Source: Lycium barbarum
Taxonomy: Eukaryota > Streptophyta > Magnoliopsida > Solanales > Solanaceae
NCBI RefSeq assembly: GCF_019175385.1
Contig: NC_083340.1
Location: forward strand, 18,798,336-18,862,335
Length of the DNA stretch: 64,000 nt
Reading direction: 5' to 3'
How positions within the stretch are numbered: position 1 is the stretch's first letter; each line of letters opens with the position of its first letter. Under the pieces are notes generated by a model, which made no database searches, had not been told where the DNA came from, and worked only from the letters and a program-made list of their open reading frames with translations. Both the position numbers and the translations under genes were made by a program. Positions 14,500 through 28,700 of the stretch are shown here, one piece after another.

Positions 14500-16753
14500 T
14501 ATTGACCTAAATAATCAGTTTAATTTTTCAATAAAGAATGTTCAACTAACCACCCTTTGCTTTACGTGGCTATGCAACTGCCTTGATATAATTCCTGACC
14601 CCGCCACCGACCTCTCCTTTTTCTTTTTGGTCTCAAAAATCTATGCCGAGAAAATGAAGGTAAAAGTTATTAAATGGGTGCATTATTTCAACATTTATAT
14701 TGTCAGGTAGAAGTGAATGCATGTGTTTAACAAACAGAAATTAAACCCTCATGGGATTTTCTCTAGCTTACACCAGTAACTAGAGATATTTTAAAGTATT
14801 TGACTTTGAATTCACTGTAGATTTCTCAAATCCTATTAAAGCATGCCTATGACATTATTGATGTGTAGCTTTAGGCTTTCCAAATTCATTACTTTAACCT
14901 ACTGTAGATTGATTTTTGGTCAATTACATGGTTTTAGGAATTTTATGTGGGTAGATGGAATGAAGTGGTTTGATTTGATATAAAGTCATGGTCTCATGGA
15001 TGTATTAAAGCCTGTGGAACTTCAACTCATCCTAAGCAATTAGCAGTTTGAAGCTATCCATGTGCATTCTGAGCAAAACCATACCACATTTGAGAACCAC
15101 AATAGTAACGTCTTAGTCTGAAATAAGTTGGGTATATGACACCTTACTTTTCATGTTTCTCCATTTAAATTCATACATATTTATTGTGAAGATTCATTAC
15201 GAATTTGCTAAACCAACCTACCACAACCCTCCTTAATCCGAGTTAGGGACCGACAAATATAAGCTTTCCAGTTCACTGCTTCACACAGAACTTTGTATGA
15301 CAAGATAATTTTCAAAAATTAGAATATACTTTCACAAAAGGTGAAATATCTAAGATAGATTGTAACTTGTAAGCATTACTCGCTACAAACATTAATCCGC
15401 TAGTTTAATATATAGTAACATCATTAGAAATATACAGAGATCTGAGAGGAACCACCTAAAATCAAGAGGAAAGTTATGAACCATTTCATAATAAATTCTC
15501 ATGATTTTTGTGGAGGTTTGTTATTTGACACTAAATTACTACACACTTTGCATGTATTATTCTTAAAGTTGAAAAAGCATCTCAGAACTCAATGAGAGAT
15601 GGGCTTTGACATTCTTGCTTTTGTTAGCATTATTGGAATTTGACCCACAACCTTCTCATAAAAAAGTGTGGGTAGCTTAACCACACTGTATAAAAATTTG
15701 CAAGTTCAATCACTTCGGAACCAACTTCAAGCATATGCAACCAAGTTGCAAAAGTTCGCATTTGAAAGTTACGCAACAAACTTCCAACATTTTTGCCTGA
15801 AGCCTAATTTGCCAAGAGCAAACTTTGACATTATTTCTTGAGGTTTAATGCGTAAAACATCTCAAAGCAAGCAAGCTGGGGGAGAACTTTCATGTTCTAC
15901 TAATTTGTGTCACACAGAATTACTAACTAGTGTAAAAATTTAGTACATCTTGTTTATGAAAGATATGATATTTCTAAAATTTGCCAGTTCTAATAGTGAA
16001 GGTTTATAGTTCCACATGTTGTAGACTAACAAAACAAACAATCAAATAATAATGCTCCTAAACCTAGGCAAGTTCCGTTGAGCAAACCATGCAAGAAAGC
16101 AGGAGTTGATGTGCCTACACAAAATCAACCTATAAATCAACATATCATTGGTCTAGGAACTGGATGCAATCAGTACTAGAAACTGAAAAGTTGTAGATAA
16201 AAACATAATGAGCTCATTCATGAAACTAGAGACTTGTATAGTCATATGCAGATTAATTAAAAACAACAAAGCTTCTGCAAAACTATCTGCGATTGCATGG
16301 TATCCAGCTTCCACCGATACAGCCAGTATCAATTTAACCTGAAAAATGATTATTACTTTACATTCACATAAGGGTACAATACCTCTCCAATGGTACAGTT
16401 TGCCTCCAGGAAAAAAGTAAATTGAGTGGTCTCAATAAGATAAGAGGAAAATGAAAATTCACATAAAACACAACTCTGACATGACTTGAACCGCACTGCA
16501 AATCCATTGTCGTGACCTCCTCACCTATTCCTACCAGTTGAAACCAATTTTACATAAACTTCCCACCTGCAACTGCTATAAAATAAACCAGGCTCATACA
16601 ACAATTAGTACCTTGCAGATTGTATTTTCAATTGTAAGTTTTGCCATCAAACATATTTGTAGCTTTCCAGCAGACACAAATCTAGTTCAATCATCATCGA
16701 CTCATCAAAAGGGCCTCAATAGACTTCAAAACACATAGCCATGTCCATGTACC
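14500..16753. other. Intergenic DNA and 3' flank of AP4E
   Basis: No gene is seen. At about 15105-15140 the minus strand carries a degraded CCCAACTT...GAGGC-type tail like that shared by plant RTE LINEs and some SINEs. The part just below 16754 is probably the AP4E 3' untranslated region; its poly-A site is not obvious. Confidence 0.45.
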
Positions 16754-19700
16754 TTAACCAAGCAAATCCTTGAATAAGTTGGGATTCTGTGTCGCTGGCG
16801 TCACACCCATTTGCCTCACAAGCGCATCTTTTTCCAAAGCCTCTTTAGTATTTGGTCCCTTACTTAATTGTGTTGTCAGAGTAACTGCACTTCCTGTCCC
16901 ATGACCATTCCTGTCGGGTGCATGTGAAATTCCAGAGATAAGATTTGCATCACCACTACCAGTTGAAAGGAGATTTGCTGTTTCCATATTCTGTCCAGTG
17001 AAGGAAGTGTCACCATAAAGAGACATAAAATCAGGCGCTTTAGGAGCACTACTGGAACCTGGAGCTGTAGTTCCTTCATTTAAATCAAGCAAGCCTTCCA
17101 ATTGCCTAAAAGGATCCACAGAAGTTGCATTACTAATACTAGTTGGTTCACCCATGTCAAGCAAGTCTGGAGGTGGTTGGGGACTTGCTTTTACAGCACC
17201 AACATCAGAAGGCCCACTCTTTTCTGCATGAGACTTGTCAGTGGTATGGGTGTTTGGCCTTGATGCCTTGTGGCCAGCAACAGGTCTTTTTTCAGATTTT
17301 GATGCACCCCCAAAGAGGGAAGCAGCAAGTTTTTGCTTTTCTGGATTAATCTCCTCCTGTTGCCTTCTTGAGTCATAAGATACATCACGTGCTTTTGAAC
17401 TTAAGCTGCTTGGTACATCACGCTGAGTCGCTCCATTCCGAGTCTTATGGGGATCAGAGTCTGAAGTAGATGGCGAGGAAGAGGAATAAGTTTGCTTACC
17501 CCACTTCTTTTGAACACCATCAAGCCGTAGCTTGATTTCAGATGAGCCTGTACCAGACACGGACAACTTTGGTGCAACAGCTTCATGAAACTCTCTGTGA
17601 TAAGTTGGTTCTGGTACGGGAACAAGTTCGGTTGAGGATACTGCAGGAGGTCTTGATGGCACAGAAGGTTTAGGAAGCTCGTAGGCTTCAAATCTAAGAG
17701 AGTGTCCCGAGGATCCATGTTGTTCTTCAATACTAAAATTGCTGATACTTATAGCTCCTGATCGCTCATTCTCAGGAATATAGGGTTGAGCCCCCTTATT
17801 CAGTGACTCTTGAACATAACCATTGAGAAACGATAGTTCTCTATCAACCTGCAGAAAATTTACAAAATATTTGCAGGTCAAGTTAAACAAAACAAAAATT
17901 GAAAAACACAAAAAAAAAATGAGCCCTATGACACAAAGTAGACCTTATGAGTGATAGTTTGTTTAGTTAGTTAATTAGAGATTATCTTAGTGACTAGTTA
18001 TTTGGATCTTTTGGTTGGTAAACTAAAACTCTTGTCCTTGATTTTCTACATTGAATTGCTCATTTGTGGATTCATTGAGTCTTCCTTGTTGATTATCAAT
18101 TAGTATAGGTTCATTAGTAGGAATCAATTAGGAGGATTTAGGTTTAACATACCTAGATTTGCCTATAATTCCTTTACTAATTGGGTCTTGCTTTTATCTT
18201 AACTCCTTGCATTTTAATTTCTTTTTGAATTTCTAGAGTTTCCATTAGGAATCTTATCATTTGGTATCAAGAGCTTGGTAGAAGAATTGTTCCATCAATT
18301 CTTCATCCTTGTTTCTACAAAAAACTTTTTAAAAAAAATTATATATAGAAAATTCGAAATTCTTCAAAAACCCTAAAAAAAAATGTGTTTGTTTCGTTGA
18401 TTTGACACTAGATTCTAGTTCCCTAGTGTTATTTGAGTCAAATTCCAAAATTTCAAGTCGATTGGATCATTTTTTAGTCATCCACCATTAATGGAGTTTG
18501 AAGGTGGAAGAACTTGAAGGTGGTCTTAAAAAAGAAGAGGAAATTAGGGCTTGGAAATTATTGAGTTTGTTTCCACTAGTGGAGGGGAGCCTAGATTCGA
18601 AATTTGGGAATTTTTGGAGTTGATTTGAAGGTGATTGGCAATTTGAAGTTCTTGAAGAACTTCAAATCTTCATAGGAAAGAAAACCCAAAAGGTGTGTTT
18701 AATCCAAAAAGTGTTCAAGTCAAAGGTGTTTGTTGGGCCAAAATAAAAGGAAAAAATAAAAAAATACCAACTGATATATATAGGCGCTCAAATTTTGCAA
18801 AAAAAAAAAAGGGTGAAGCAGGGCCCAGCTGACGTCAGCCGCTGCGCAAGGCCTACTCTCAGCCTGAGAGTGCGTGAGGGCCAATTTCAGAGGCTATTTT
18901 CCTCTGTTTTTTGCCCTGTTTTGAACAAATTCCTCCCCTGTTCTTTCTGATCCAGCCCAAAAAAAATTTTTTTTAAAAAATCTTTTCTCTTCTTCTAATT
19001 TCTTTTCCTTGATTCTTCAAACTAATTAACAATTAGTATTTGTTCTTACTTGATTGTTAAATTAGTTCTTCAGTCCGAATTTTATTTCGTACCAATTTCT
19101 TCAAACTTTTCTCATTTTATTTCGTTGAACGTTTATTGGCTCTTGTCCGTTTGTTTTGAGTCGTCCGTCATTCCTAACACAAGAATCCATTCTTCCACAA
19201 AGCTTAGCAATCGTGAGGCTTGATTGGACAAGCGTTTTTCATTCCCAACCTTGGATGAAGCACTAGGTTGAGTGGTAAACTTGAGAGTTAAATACGACGT
19301 GAGTACTTTACTACTAATATTGTTTGTTGAGTTTTGTAGGTACCATGACTAATTCCGGAGGACAATCTCATGATGGAGAGGACCCAATGGCTCTCTTACT
19401 TGGGGACTTTGCAAGGACGACCACGGAGATGAGTGCAATGAGGGCGGATGTGGGAAGTATCAATGTTAGGTTGGCAAATGTGGAGCAAACTAGTAGGTTG
19501 GGCACTCCCCAATCAAAAGATGGGGATGTGAATGTTGGAGATGACGTGAGTAGGAACCCCAACACCTCACCAACCATAACCCCGGGACAAATACGTGCGT
19601 TATACTATCCCCAAGCTAACCTCAATCCTTCCTCATCCATTCAACACCCTACTAATCCAAATGCCGACACCTCGGGATATGTGAGGCAAACCAACCCCCT

Positions 19701-22700
19701 TAACCAACCCCAATTATACCAACACGCTCAAGAGGAACGTCCACCACACGTGACCTCGACAGTCACTCCACCAATTGTTTCCCACACAAACCCAAATGCA
19801 CCAACACTACAAAACTCTACCCCGGAACCATTTCCAACCCAATACCACAATCCCACTTATGAAGAAGAAGCTGAGGCGTATGAGCGGGGGAGATGGTGGA
19901 GGAGCCACGGTATGGAGGGAGACATGGGTATGATGCCCAACGGGGACGAGGGAGACGAGGAGGTTTTGGTAGACCCTATGAGGAGCGGGGGAGATGGGCA
20001 AGGACATGATGACCGGGCGAGATGGCAAGGGTATGAAGATAGGGGAGGTCAAGACCGCAACTTGTATACTATCAAGGTGGAACTTCCCAAGTTCAAAGGT
20101 GGGAGTGACCTGGAAGAGTTCTTAGAATGGAAATTGCAAAGCGAGAGGATCTTCCTTACTAACAACATCTCGGATGCGTTGAAAGCAAAGTATGCCCTCA
20201 CCCAATTTGAGGGGTATGCATTCACTTGGTGGGAATCCAAGAAACATGAGAGAGCTCAACGACATATATTTGATGTGCCAACTTGGCAAGAGTTGATTGA
20301 GCTCATGGAAACAAGGTATGTAACACCCGACTATTATCAAGGTGTTATCAAAAGAGTATACATGTTGAGGCAAGGTAGTAAGAGTGTGGACAAGACTTCG
20401 ATGAGTTTGAGAACTTGAGGTTGAAATCCAAGATCGAAGAGCACTTGAACTACACGGTGATCCGATTTGTGGCCAATTTGAACCATGATATCTCTAAACC
20501 CATGAGGCTTCATTCCTATACCAAACTTGAGGAAGCATTTCATGAGGTTGAAGCGGATTTGAAAGCGGAGAAATCTTACAAGGCTAAGAATGTGTCATCC
20601 TCATCATGGAGCATGGATAGATGGGAAAAGCTCAAGATCACTACTCCAACTCCTCAAGCCAAGTTCGACTACAAAGCCAAGGGTGAAGACAAGGCTAAAG
20701 GAGGTAACAATGTTAAACCTAACTTTCCTCGTCCTTCTACTATCCAATGTTTCAAATGCCAAGGTAGGGGACACATTGCAAGTGAATGTCCTAATAGGAG
20801 GGCAATTGTGGCCATGCTTGATGGTTATCGAACTGATGAAGAGGAATTGGGTGGTGGAGGAAGTAGTGATGGCGAACCGAAAGGTGAACATGAGAGAAAA
20901 TTTGAAGAGGAGGATGATGAACGACAACTAGAGGAGAATATTAATTCGGCTTGTGTGTTGCGAAGGATCATGGGTGCAATGAATAGAGAGGAACTTGATC
21001 AAAGGGAAAACCTCTTCCATACTCTATGCAAAATCATGGATAAGGTGTGCTCCTTGATCATTGATGGTGGTAGTTGCACAAATGTGGTGAGCATGACATT
21101 GGTTGACCATATGAAATCTCCCACAAGGAAACATCCTAGCCCCTACAAGCTTCAATGGTTCAATGATTGTGGAGAAGTGAGGGTCACGAAGCGGGTTGTA
21201 GTGAAGTTTAGCATTCGCAAGTACCAAGATGAAGTCTTATGTGATGTGGTGCCAATGCAAGCATGTCATATGTTCCTTGGGAGACCATGGCAATTTGATA
21301 GGGATGCTCAACATAGTGGGAGATCTAACAAGTATTCCTGCGTCTTTGAGGGTAGAAAGCATACTCTTACCCCATTGACACCCTATCAAGTGAGTGAGGA
21401 CTATAGAATCATGAAAGAGCTCCAGGAGAGAATGCAAAAGGAAGAGGTTGAAAAAGAGTCCTTACTTAGCCAAGAGGATCAAGGGGTAACAAAAAGGAAA
21501 GCCAAGATGTGTACACTTGCCAAACCAAGCAATTGCTTGAAAGGTGTTGATGAGGGGGGCTTCATGGTGTGCCTTGTCAACAAGGATCACTTATTGCATA
21601 CTAATCAGGGTAATAGCACTTTGCCTAGTATTGTTTCTTCTTTTTTGCAGGAATATGGTGAGCAATTTCGGAGGAGATGCCCAAAGGATTGCCTCCATTG
21701 AGGGGTATTGAACATCAAATTGATTTTGTGCCGGGATCCCAAATTCCCAACAAACCGGCATATAGGAGCAATCAGGAGGAAACTAAAGAGTTGCAAAGGC
21801 AAGTTGAAGAGCTCCTTATGAAGGGTCTTGTCAAAGAAAGTCTTGGTCTATGTGCCGTACCGGTGATTCTTGTTTCAAAGAAAGATGGCACTTGGAGGAT
21901 GTGCATTGATTGTAGAACCGTCAATAAAATCACGATAAAGTATCGACATCCTATTCCTAGACTTGATGATATGTTGGATAAGCTATGTGGCTCAAGTGTA
22001 TTTTCGAAGGTTTCTTAGAAGTGGTTATCACCAAATTCGTATGAATTCAGGTGATGAGTGGAAAACAGCCTTCAAAACCAAGTTTGGTCTCTATGAGTGG
22101 CTTGTTATGCCATTCGGCCTAACCAATGCACCTAGCACTTTTATGAGGTTGATGAATCATGTCTTGAAACCCTTTATCAATAAATTTGTGGTTGTCTATT
22201 TTGATGACATTCTTGTGTATAGTAAAACAATGGAGGAGCATGTAGTCCATTTGAGACAAGTGTTTGATGTCTTATTGCGTGAAAAGTTGTTTGCTAATCT
22301 TAAGAAGTGTTCCTTTAGGGTTGATAAAGTGGTATTCTTGGGTTTTGTTGTGAGTGTGAATGGTGTGGAGGTTGATGAAGAAAAGGTGGAGTCCATTACA
22401 ACTTGGCCAACTCCTAAAAATGCAACCGATGTAAGGAGTTTTCATGGGTTGGCAAGTTTCTATAGGCAATTTGTGAAGGGATTTAGTACTATTGCCTCTC
22501 CTTTAACCGAATTGATAAAAAAGGAAGTTCCTTTTGTTTGGGGAGATGAGCAAGAGAAGGCTTTTCAAGAGTTGAAGTCCATGTTGATTTCGTCACCATT
22601 GTTGCAATTGCCCAATTTTGAGAAGACATTTGAAGTTGAGTGTGATGCTTCCGGGGTTGGTATAGGTGGAGTATTGATGCAAGAGGGCAAGCCATTGGCT

Positions 22701-25700
22701 TACTTTAGTGAAAAGCTAAAGGGGGCTTCTTTGAATTACTCTACTTATGACAAGGAGTTGTATGCACTTGTGAGGGTATTGACCCATTGGCAACATTATT
22801 TGTGGCATAAAGAATTTGTGATTCGTTCGGATCACGAGTCCTTGAAGCATTTGAAGAGCCAATCCAAACTCAACAAGAGACATGCAAAATGGGTTGAACT
22901 TATTGAAGCATTTCCTTATGTGATCCATTACAAGAAGGGTAAGGAAAATGTGGTGGCGGATGCTTTGTCTAGAAGGTATGCTTTGCTAAATACTATGACT
23001 TGTAGAATGATGGGATTTGAAAGCCTCAAGGGGTTTTATTCTCAAGATCCCGATTTCAAAGAACTTTGTGAGGAGTTAGACTCAAGGAAAGAGAGTTGAC
23101 CGATACCAACTTGTTGAGGGGTTCTTGTTCAAAGATGGTAGGGTGTGTGTTCCTATGAGTTCATGGAGAGCTTTTTGTCAAAGAAGCTCATAGTGGTGGA
23201 ATGATGGGGCAAGCAATTCTATTGTCCATGAACAATTCTATTTCCATAACACTTGACATCCTCCCTGAACAATTCTATTGACCCAAAATGAAGCATGATG
23301 TGGAGAAGCTTTATGGACAATGCTTGGAGTGCAAGCAAGCAAAATCAAAGACTCGTCCTCAAGGTATGTATACTCCCCTTCCCACTCCTGTTGGTCTTTG
23401 GATTGACATTTCTATGAATTTTGTGTTGGGTCTTCCAAGAACCAAAAAGGGGCATGATAATATCTTTGTTGTGGTAGATAGGTTCTCAAAGATGTCTCAT
23501 TTTATACCATGCCATAAATGTGATGATGCATCTCATGTTGCTTCTTTGTTTGTGAATCATGTGCTTAAATTGCATGGAGTGTCTCGCACTATTGTTAGTG
23601 ATAGGGACTCCAAGTTTCTTAGCCATTTTTGGAAGAGTCTATGGGGTACACTTGGCACCAACCTCATGGTCTCTACTTCTTGCCACCCTCAAACGGATGG
23701 TCAAACCGAAGTAGTGAATAGGACTCTTGGGAGCATGCTTAGGTGTATGATTAGAGGAAAACCCACTTCTTGGGAGGATCGTTTGCCTTTGATTGAATTT
23801 GCTTATAATCGGTCCCTCCATTCCTCTATTGGCATGACTCCATTTGAAGTTTGTTATGATTTTAACCCCTTGATTCCTTTAACCTTAACTCCCTTGTCTA
23901 GGGACGTTGTTGTGAGTTTAGATGCAAAACAAAGGGCGTCCGAAATGGTGAAGGTTCATGCCAAAGTGAAGGAAAGGATAGAGAAGATCAATACTAAGGT
24001 GGCAAAAAAGCAAAACCATGGAAGAAAGAAAGTGGAATTTCAACCCGATGATTGGGTTTGGGTCCACTTCCGGAAGGAAAGATTCCCTCAATTGAGGAAG
24101 GGAAAGTTGAGCCCAAGAAGAGATGGCCCTTTCAAAGTCCTAGAGAAGATCAATGACAATGCCTACAAGATCGACTTGCCAAGTGAGTATAATGTGCATA
24201 ATGTTTTCAATGTAAGTGATCTATCCTCTTGTGTTGTAGGTGAGCCTTTAGATTCGAGGACGAATCTTCTCCAAGAAGGGGAGGATGATATGATACCAAT
24301 GGGCACCACTCCTTCAAGGCCATTCACTCATAGCCAAGCCAAGGAACTCCAAGACTTGCAAGTGATGTTTATGAAGAGAGGGGCATTGGAGGCGCTTGAA
24401 GAACACCTCTCAAGAGTGTATAACGTGTGGATGATTGCTTGGGAGGATGTTGAAAATGAAGGCATAAGAAGGGAAGCCATAAAAAGTGGCTAGAAGTGCA
24501 AATGGCCAAAGAAGAGCCAATGTTGGCTATTTTTGGCCAACTTGTGGCTAAGTTTGCAAAAGGTCACTTTTGGGCATTAGTTGTAAAAGACAAGACTATA
24601 TAGTTGCCTTAGTCATTTCATTGGGTTTTTAGCTTGATTAATGAAGAAAAACCTCTTATGAGTGATAGTTTGTTTAGTTAGTTAATTAGAGATTATCTTA
24701 GTGACTAGTTGTGTGGATCTTTGGTTGGTAAACTAAAACTCGTCCTTGATTTTCTACATTGAATTGCTCATTTGTGGATTCATTGAGTCTTCCTTGTTGA
24801 TTATCAATTAGTATAGGTTCATTAGTAGGAATCAATTAGGAGGATTTAGGCTTAACATACCTAGATTTGCCTATAATTCCTTTACTAATTGGGTCTTGCT
24901 TTTATCTTAATTCCTTGCATTTTAATTTCTTTTTGAATTTCTAGAGTTTTCATTAGGAATCTTATCACATCCACAGAGAAAATAAGTTGGTAATATGAAA
25001 CACACAACACGGAAATATCAGCACCCTAAAATTTTTCAATCTCAAGCCACAGAAAGTCAAGTATATGTAGCTTGAGAAAAGCAGCTAAGGATTAAATTTG
25101 AAGCACCTACATGAAGACGACAATTTCAAACAATATGGCTTACATGGGATAGTAAGAGAGGACGGAACCATCTCCAGGAATCTTCCGAAAAATAAGCCTG
25201 CAAACTTTTTTCAAAAAGTTCCAAGGCTACTATGAAATGATAGACCCATGGTTTGGCTCATTTAAGGTAGGTGACCTACATTTTACCCCAGAAATTGTAC
25301 ACTGGCAGGTTCAAGACATTCTAGAAACAGTTCAATAAGTTTATTTATATACTTTTTTAGGGGGAGGGGGCTAATGCCAAACGGGGCGATAGAAGAATAA
25401 CGAAACCAGTTATATTCAACAACATTATTGCCTAGTGATGATGAATTTCATAACAGAATTGATCCTTCCATAAGATGGATGCATGTACTTTAATGCTCAT
25501 AAAATGGATATGCGGTGAAAACATTTTCTGACAACCCTGTCGATATGTCTAAGCCTGTTTATAACTTGAGAATAACTTTCGTTAAGAAACATGAAATAAA
25601 TTCTGCAAACAGTCCTTACCTCGATGTCTTCACAGCTAGCATCCATTGGCATAATACTTTCAACAGCACGAGCATCTAAGCCAACAACCGATTGAAGTTC

Positions 25701-28700
25701 ATATGCTCGTTGCTGTAAATCTGTTGAATTTGATGCTAACAACTCTTCGATGAATGATTGACACTGCATAGAGCCGATACTTCAGCAGTCTTAAATTTTA
25801 TTGAAATTTGAAAGAAAATCCAGCATTGAACAAGAAACTCCAATACATTGATCTTTCCCCTTCCCCTGTTTTGGGAAAATGAATACGTGAAGATAAAATC
25901 TCACCAACTACTGAGTACTACTAGTGACTACTAGAAGCCATAAATGAGAATGAATCCTACCCAACAATATTAAAGGAATCTGGGAAATCAACATGGAGTT
26001 GGGGCTAAACTTTGCATAGTATGTCAAGACGATTTCTATAAAGCCATTAGTCATGTTATACTATTTTTTTAATCAGCTTTACAATCAAAAGATGCAAACC
26101 ACTGTTAGGTTAGTAGGACACTCCTACTCTTTAGGTTGCAACTGGCTCCAGTTTCATCTGTTCTCACTGTACAAAATAGGACTCCCTCACTTTCTGGTGA
26201 ACGGTATTTACTCTTTCCTATCCGAAGTCATTTTTACTGACATCTGCTAAACAATTTTCATTGACCCGGCTCACTGTTTAGACTGCCACATCTTTTACTT
26301 CATCTGTTCTTTTTTTTTTTTTTTTTTTTTTTGAAAAAGGTAATAGTTAGTCTATATATCCACATGTATACTACATCAAAATATGTAGTCCCCCTTCAAA
26401 GGTACTACTTCTTACATATTGTCCTCCTATATTCCACTAGATTACAACCAATCTAAAGCTGTAAAACTATCTTCTGTTTGACTTAACACCTCCTGTTTAC
26501 ACCAAAAGTAATAAAGAGCTATACAATTCATCTTAAGTTTCTGAATGCTGCTCTGCTTGCCTTCAAAACATCTCTGATTTCTCTCCTTCCACACTGTCCA
26601 ACAGATACTTGCAGGGACAATCTTCCATCTCTCCTCCTTCTTTGCTGCATTGCCATCCTTGTTCCAGCTCCTCAGCATTTCTTTTATGCTTCCTGGTTTC
26701 GCCCATTTGAGCTTCCTCATACTGATAAAAATTTGCCAGAGCTGGTCTGTCAACTTGCAGTGCAAAAAGAGATGGTTTACTGTCTCTGCTTGCTCTCCAC
26801 ATAAGTAACATCTTGAACAAAGTTGAAATCCTCTTTTCTTCAAGTTTCCATGTATCAACACTGCCTCCTTAGCCAATAGCCAAGAAAAACAGTTCACCTT
26901 GTAAGGAATTTTTGTTTTCCATATCATCCTCCATGGACACCCTTCCTCATGTATTCCTGTTGAGTTCAGATTCCTGTATGCAGAATTAACAGTGAAGCTT
27001 CCTGTATTCTCAAATTTCCATTCCAAAGTGTCACTTTCCCCTGATAGATTGTTGAACTGTGCAACTGTATCATAAAATTCTGCAATTCTTGTCATTTTCC
27101 AATCATTCAGATTTCTTCTAAGATTTAGATTCCAACCTTGCCCTGTCCACATGTCAGCCACTGTGGCTTGTTGGGTTTGACACAAAGTGTATATATCTGG
27201 ATACATTTGCCTCAAAGATGCCTGGCCACACCATCTTTCATTCCAAAAAGATACCTTCAGATCATTACCCACTTTGAAATTTGACCTAGCTAAAATCAGT
27301 GGCCATAAGTTTCTAATGGATCTCCACACACTACAACCACACGGAGTAGTAACCACTTCTGTCATCCATTTATCCTCCAGCCCATATTTTGCAATGATAA
27401 CCTCCTTCCAGAGTAAGTTATCAGTTGTTGCAAACTTCCACAACCATTTCATCATCAAGCTTTTGTTCTGACTGATCATATCTCTTATGCCTACTCCCCC
27501 TTCTTTTTTGTCGATGGTCATCTCTTCCCACTTGACTAGGTGGAACTTCTTCTTATCTTCATTTCCTTGCCAGAAGAAATCCCTTCTCAGTGCATCAATC
27601 CTTTTTATCACATTTACAGGTGTGGGGAACGCTGACATCATATATGATGGAAGCGCATCTAGAACACTGTTCACCAAGGTTAATCTTCCCCCAAAGAGAG
27701 ATACTGACTCTTCCAGTTTGTCAACTTCTTCTCACACTTCTCTATCACTCCACTGAAAACAAAATAGGACTCCATCACTTTCTGGTGAACGGTCTTTCCA
27801 ATCCGAAGTCATTTTTACTGATATCTGTTAAACAATTTTCATTGACCCGACTCACTGTTTAGACTGCCACATCTTTTACTTCCTCCTTTTTATTTTGGAT
27901 CAAGTAAAAGTTTTCACTGATAATAACAAGGCTAACTTGGCCATATACATGGGGTATACCAAACAAAAGGAGAGAACTACAAAATATGGTTCTCTCCAAA
28001 AGCCATCCAATCCTCTATAGAAATAGGACTACATGGGTGCACCAAAAGAAAATAAGGCATCGGAGACTACTCCTTAGTTGAGCAAAGCTCATCTCCACCC
28101 CTTCAAAAGCTCTCATATTTGTCTTTCCAAATGACCCGCATTAGAGCAACAGGAGTAACATTCCACGCCTTGTGCCTTCTTCTCCTAGCTCCACTCTTCC
28201 AACTGAAAGAACAACTCCTTCGCAGATCTTGGCATAGTCCAAGAAATGCTAAACCACATAAAGATGTCCCACCATAACCTCGTGGCTAGTTTACAATGAA
28301 GTAGGATGTGATCCATGTCCTCGCCTGCCTCCTTACAAAGGAAAAACCAACTTAAACAGACAACCTTTCGTTTCCTAATATTCTACGCTGTCAAGATCAG
28401 CGAAGAAGCTCACCTTCCTCAGCACCTTAGGAATCCAAACCGAATCATGTGGAAAACTATCCTCCGCTCTCACCAAGAGCTTCTTGTAGAAAGAGCCGAC
28501 TGAGAAAACTCTGTTACTCCCCAACTCCCAACTCAAAGCATCGGGACCATCGACTGGCTCACATTGCTTGTGAAGTAAAGCTAGCAATCTCTGGACATCT
28601 CATTAACCACCAATATTAGACTTTTTCATTCTTCAACACCCCGCCTCACGCCCAGGGCTGGACAGCTGGTGCGTGGATAATTTAATATGGGGCTCAACAT

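Larger units (their letters stand above)
17948..24967 (+). mobile_element. Ty3 LTR retrotransposon in AP4E intron 10
   Basis: A 7.0-kb element with two LTRs in direct orientation and Gag, protease, RT, RNase H and integrase remnants in Ty3 order. It lies opposite to the host gene, inside the intron 17849-25619. By eye the LTRs differ at about five bases and two small gaps over about 310 bp, so insertion is fairly recent, yet the coding part is broken by several frameshifts and a damaged integrase N-terminus. The flanks (CCTTA, CATCC) do not form a target duplication. No chromodomain is evident at the integrase C-terminus. The clade within Ty3 is not assigned. Confidence 0.92.
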
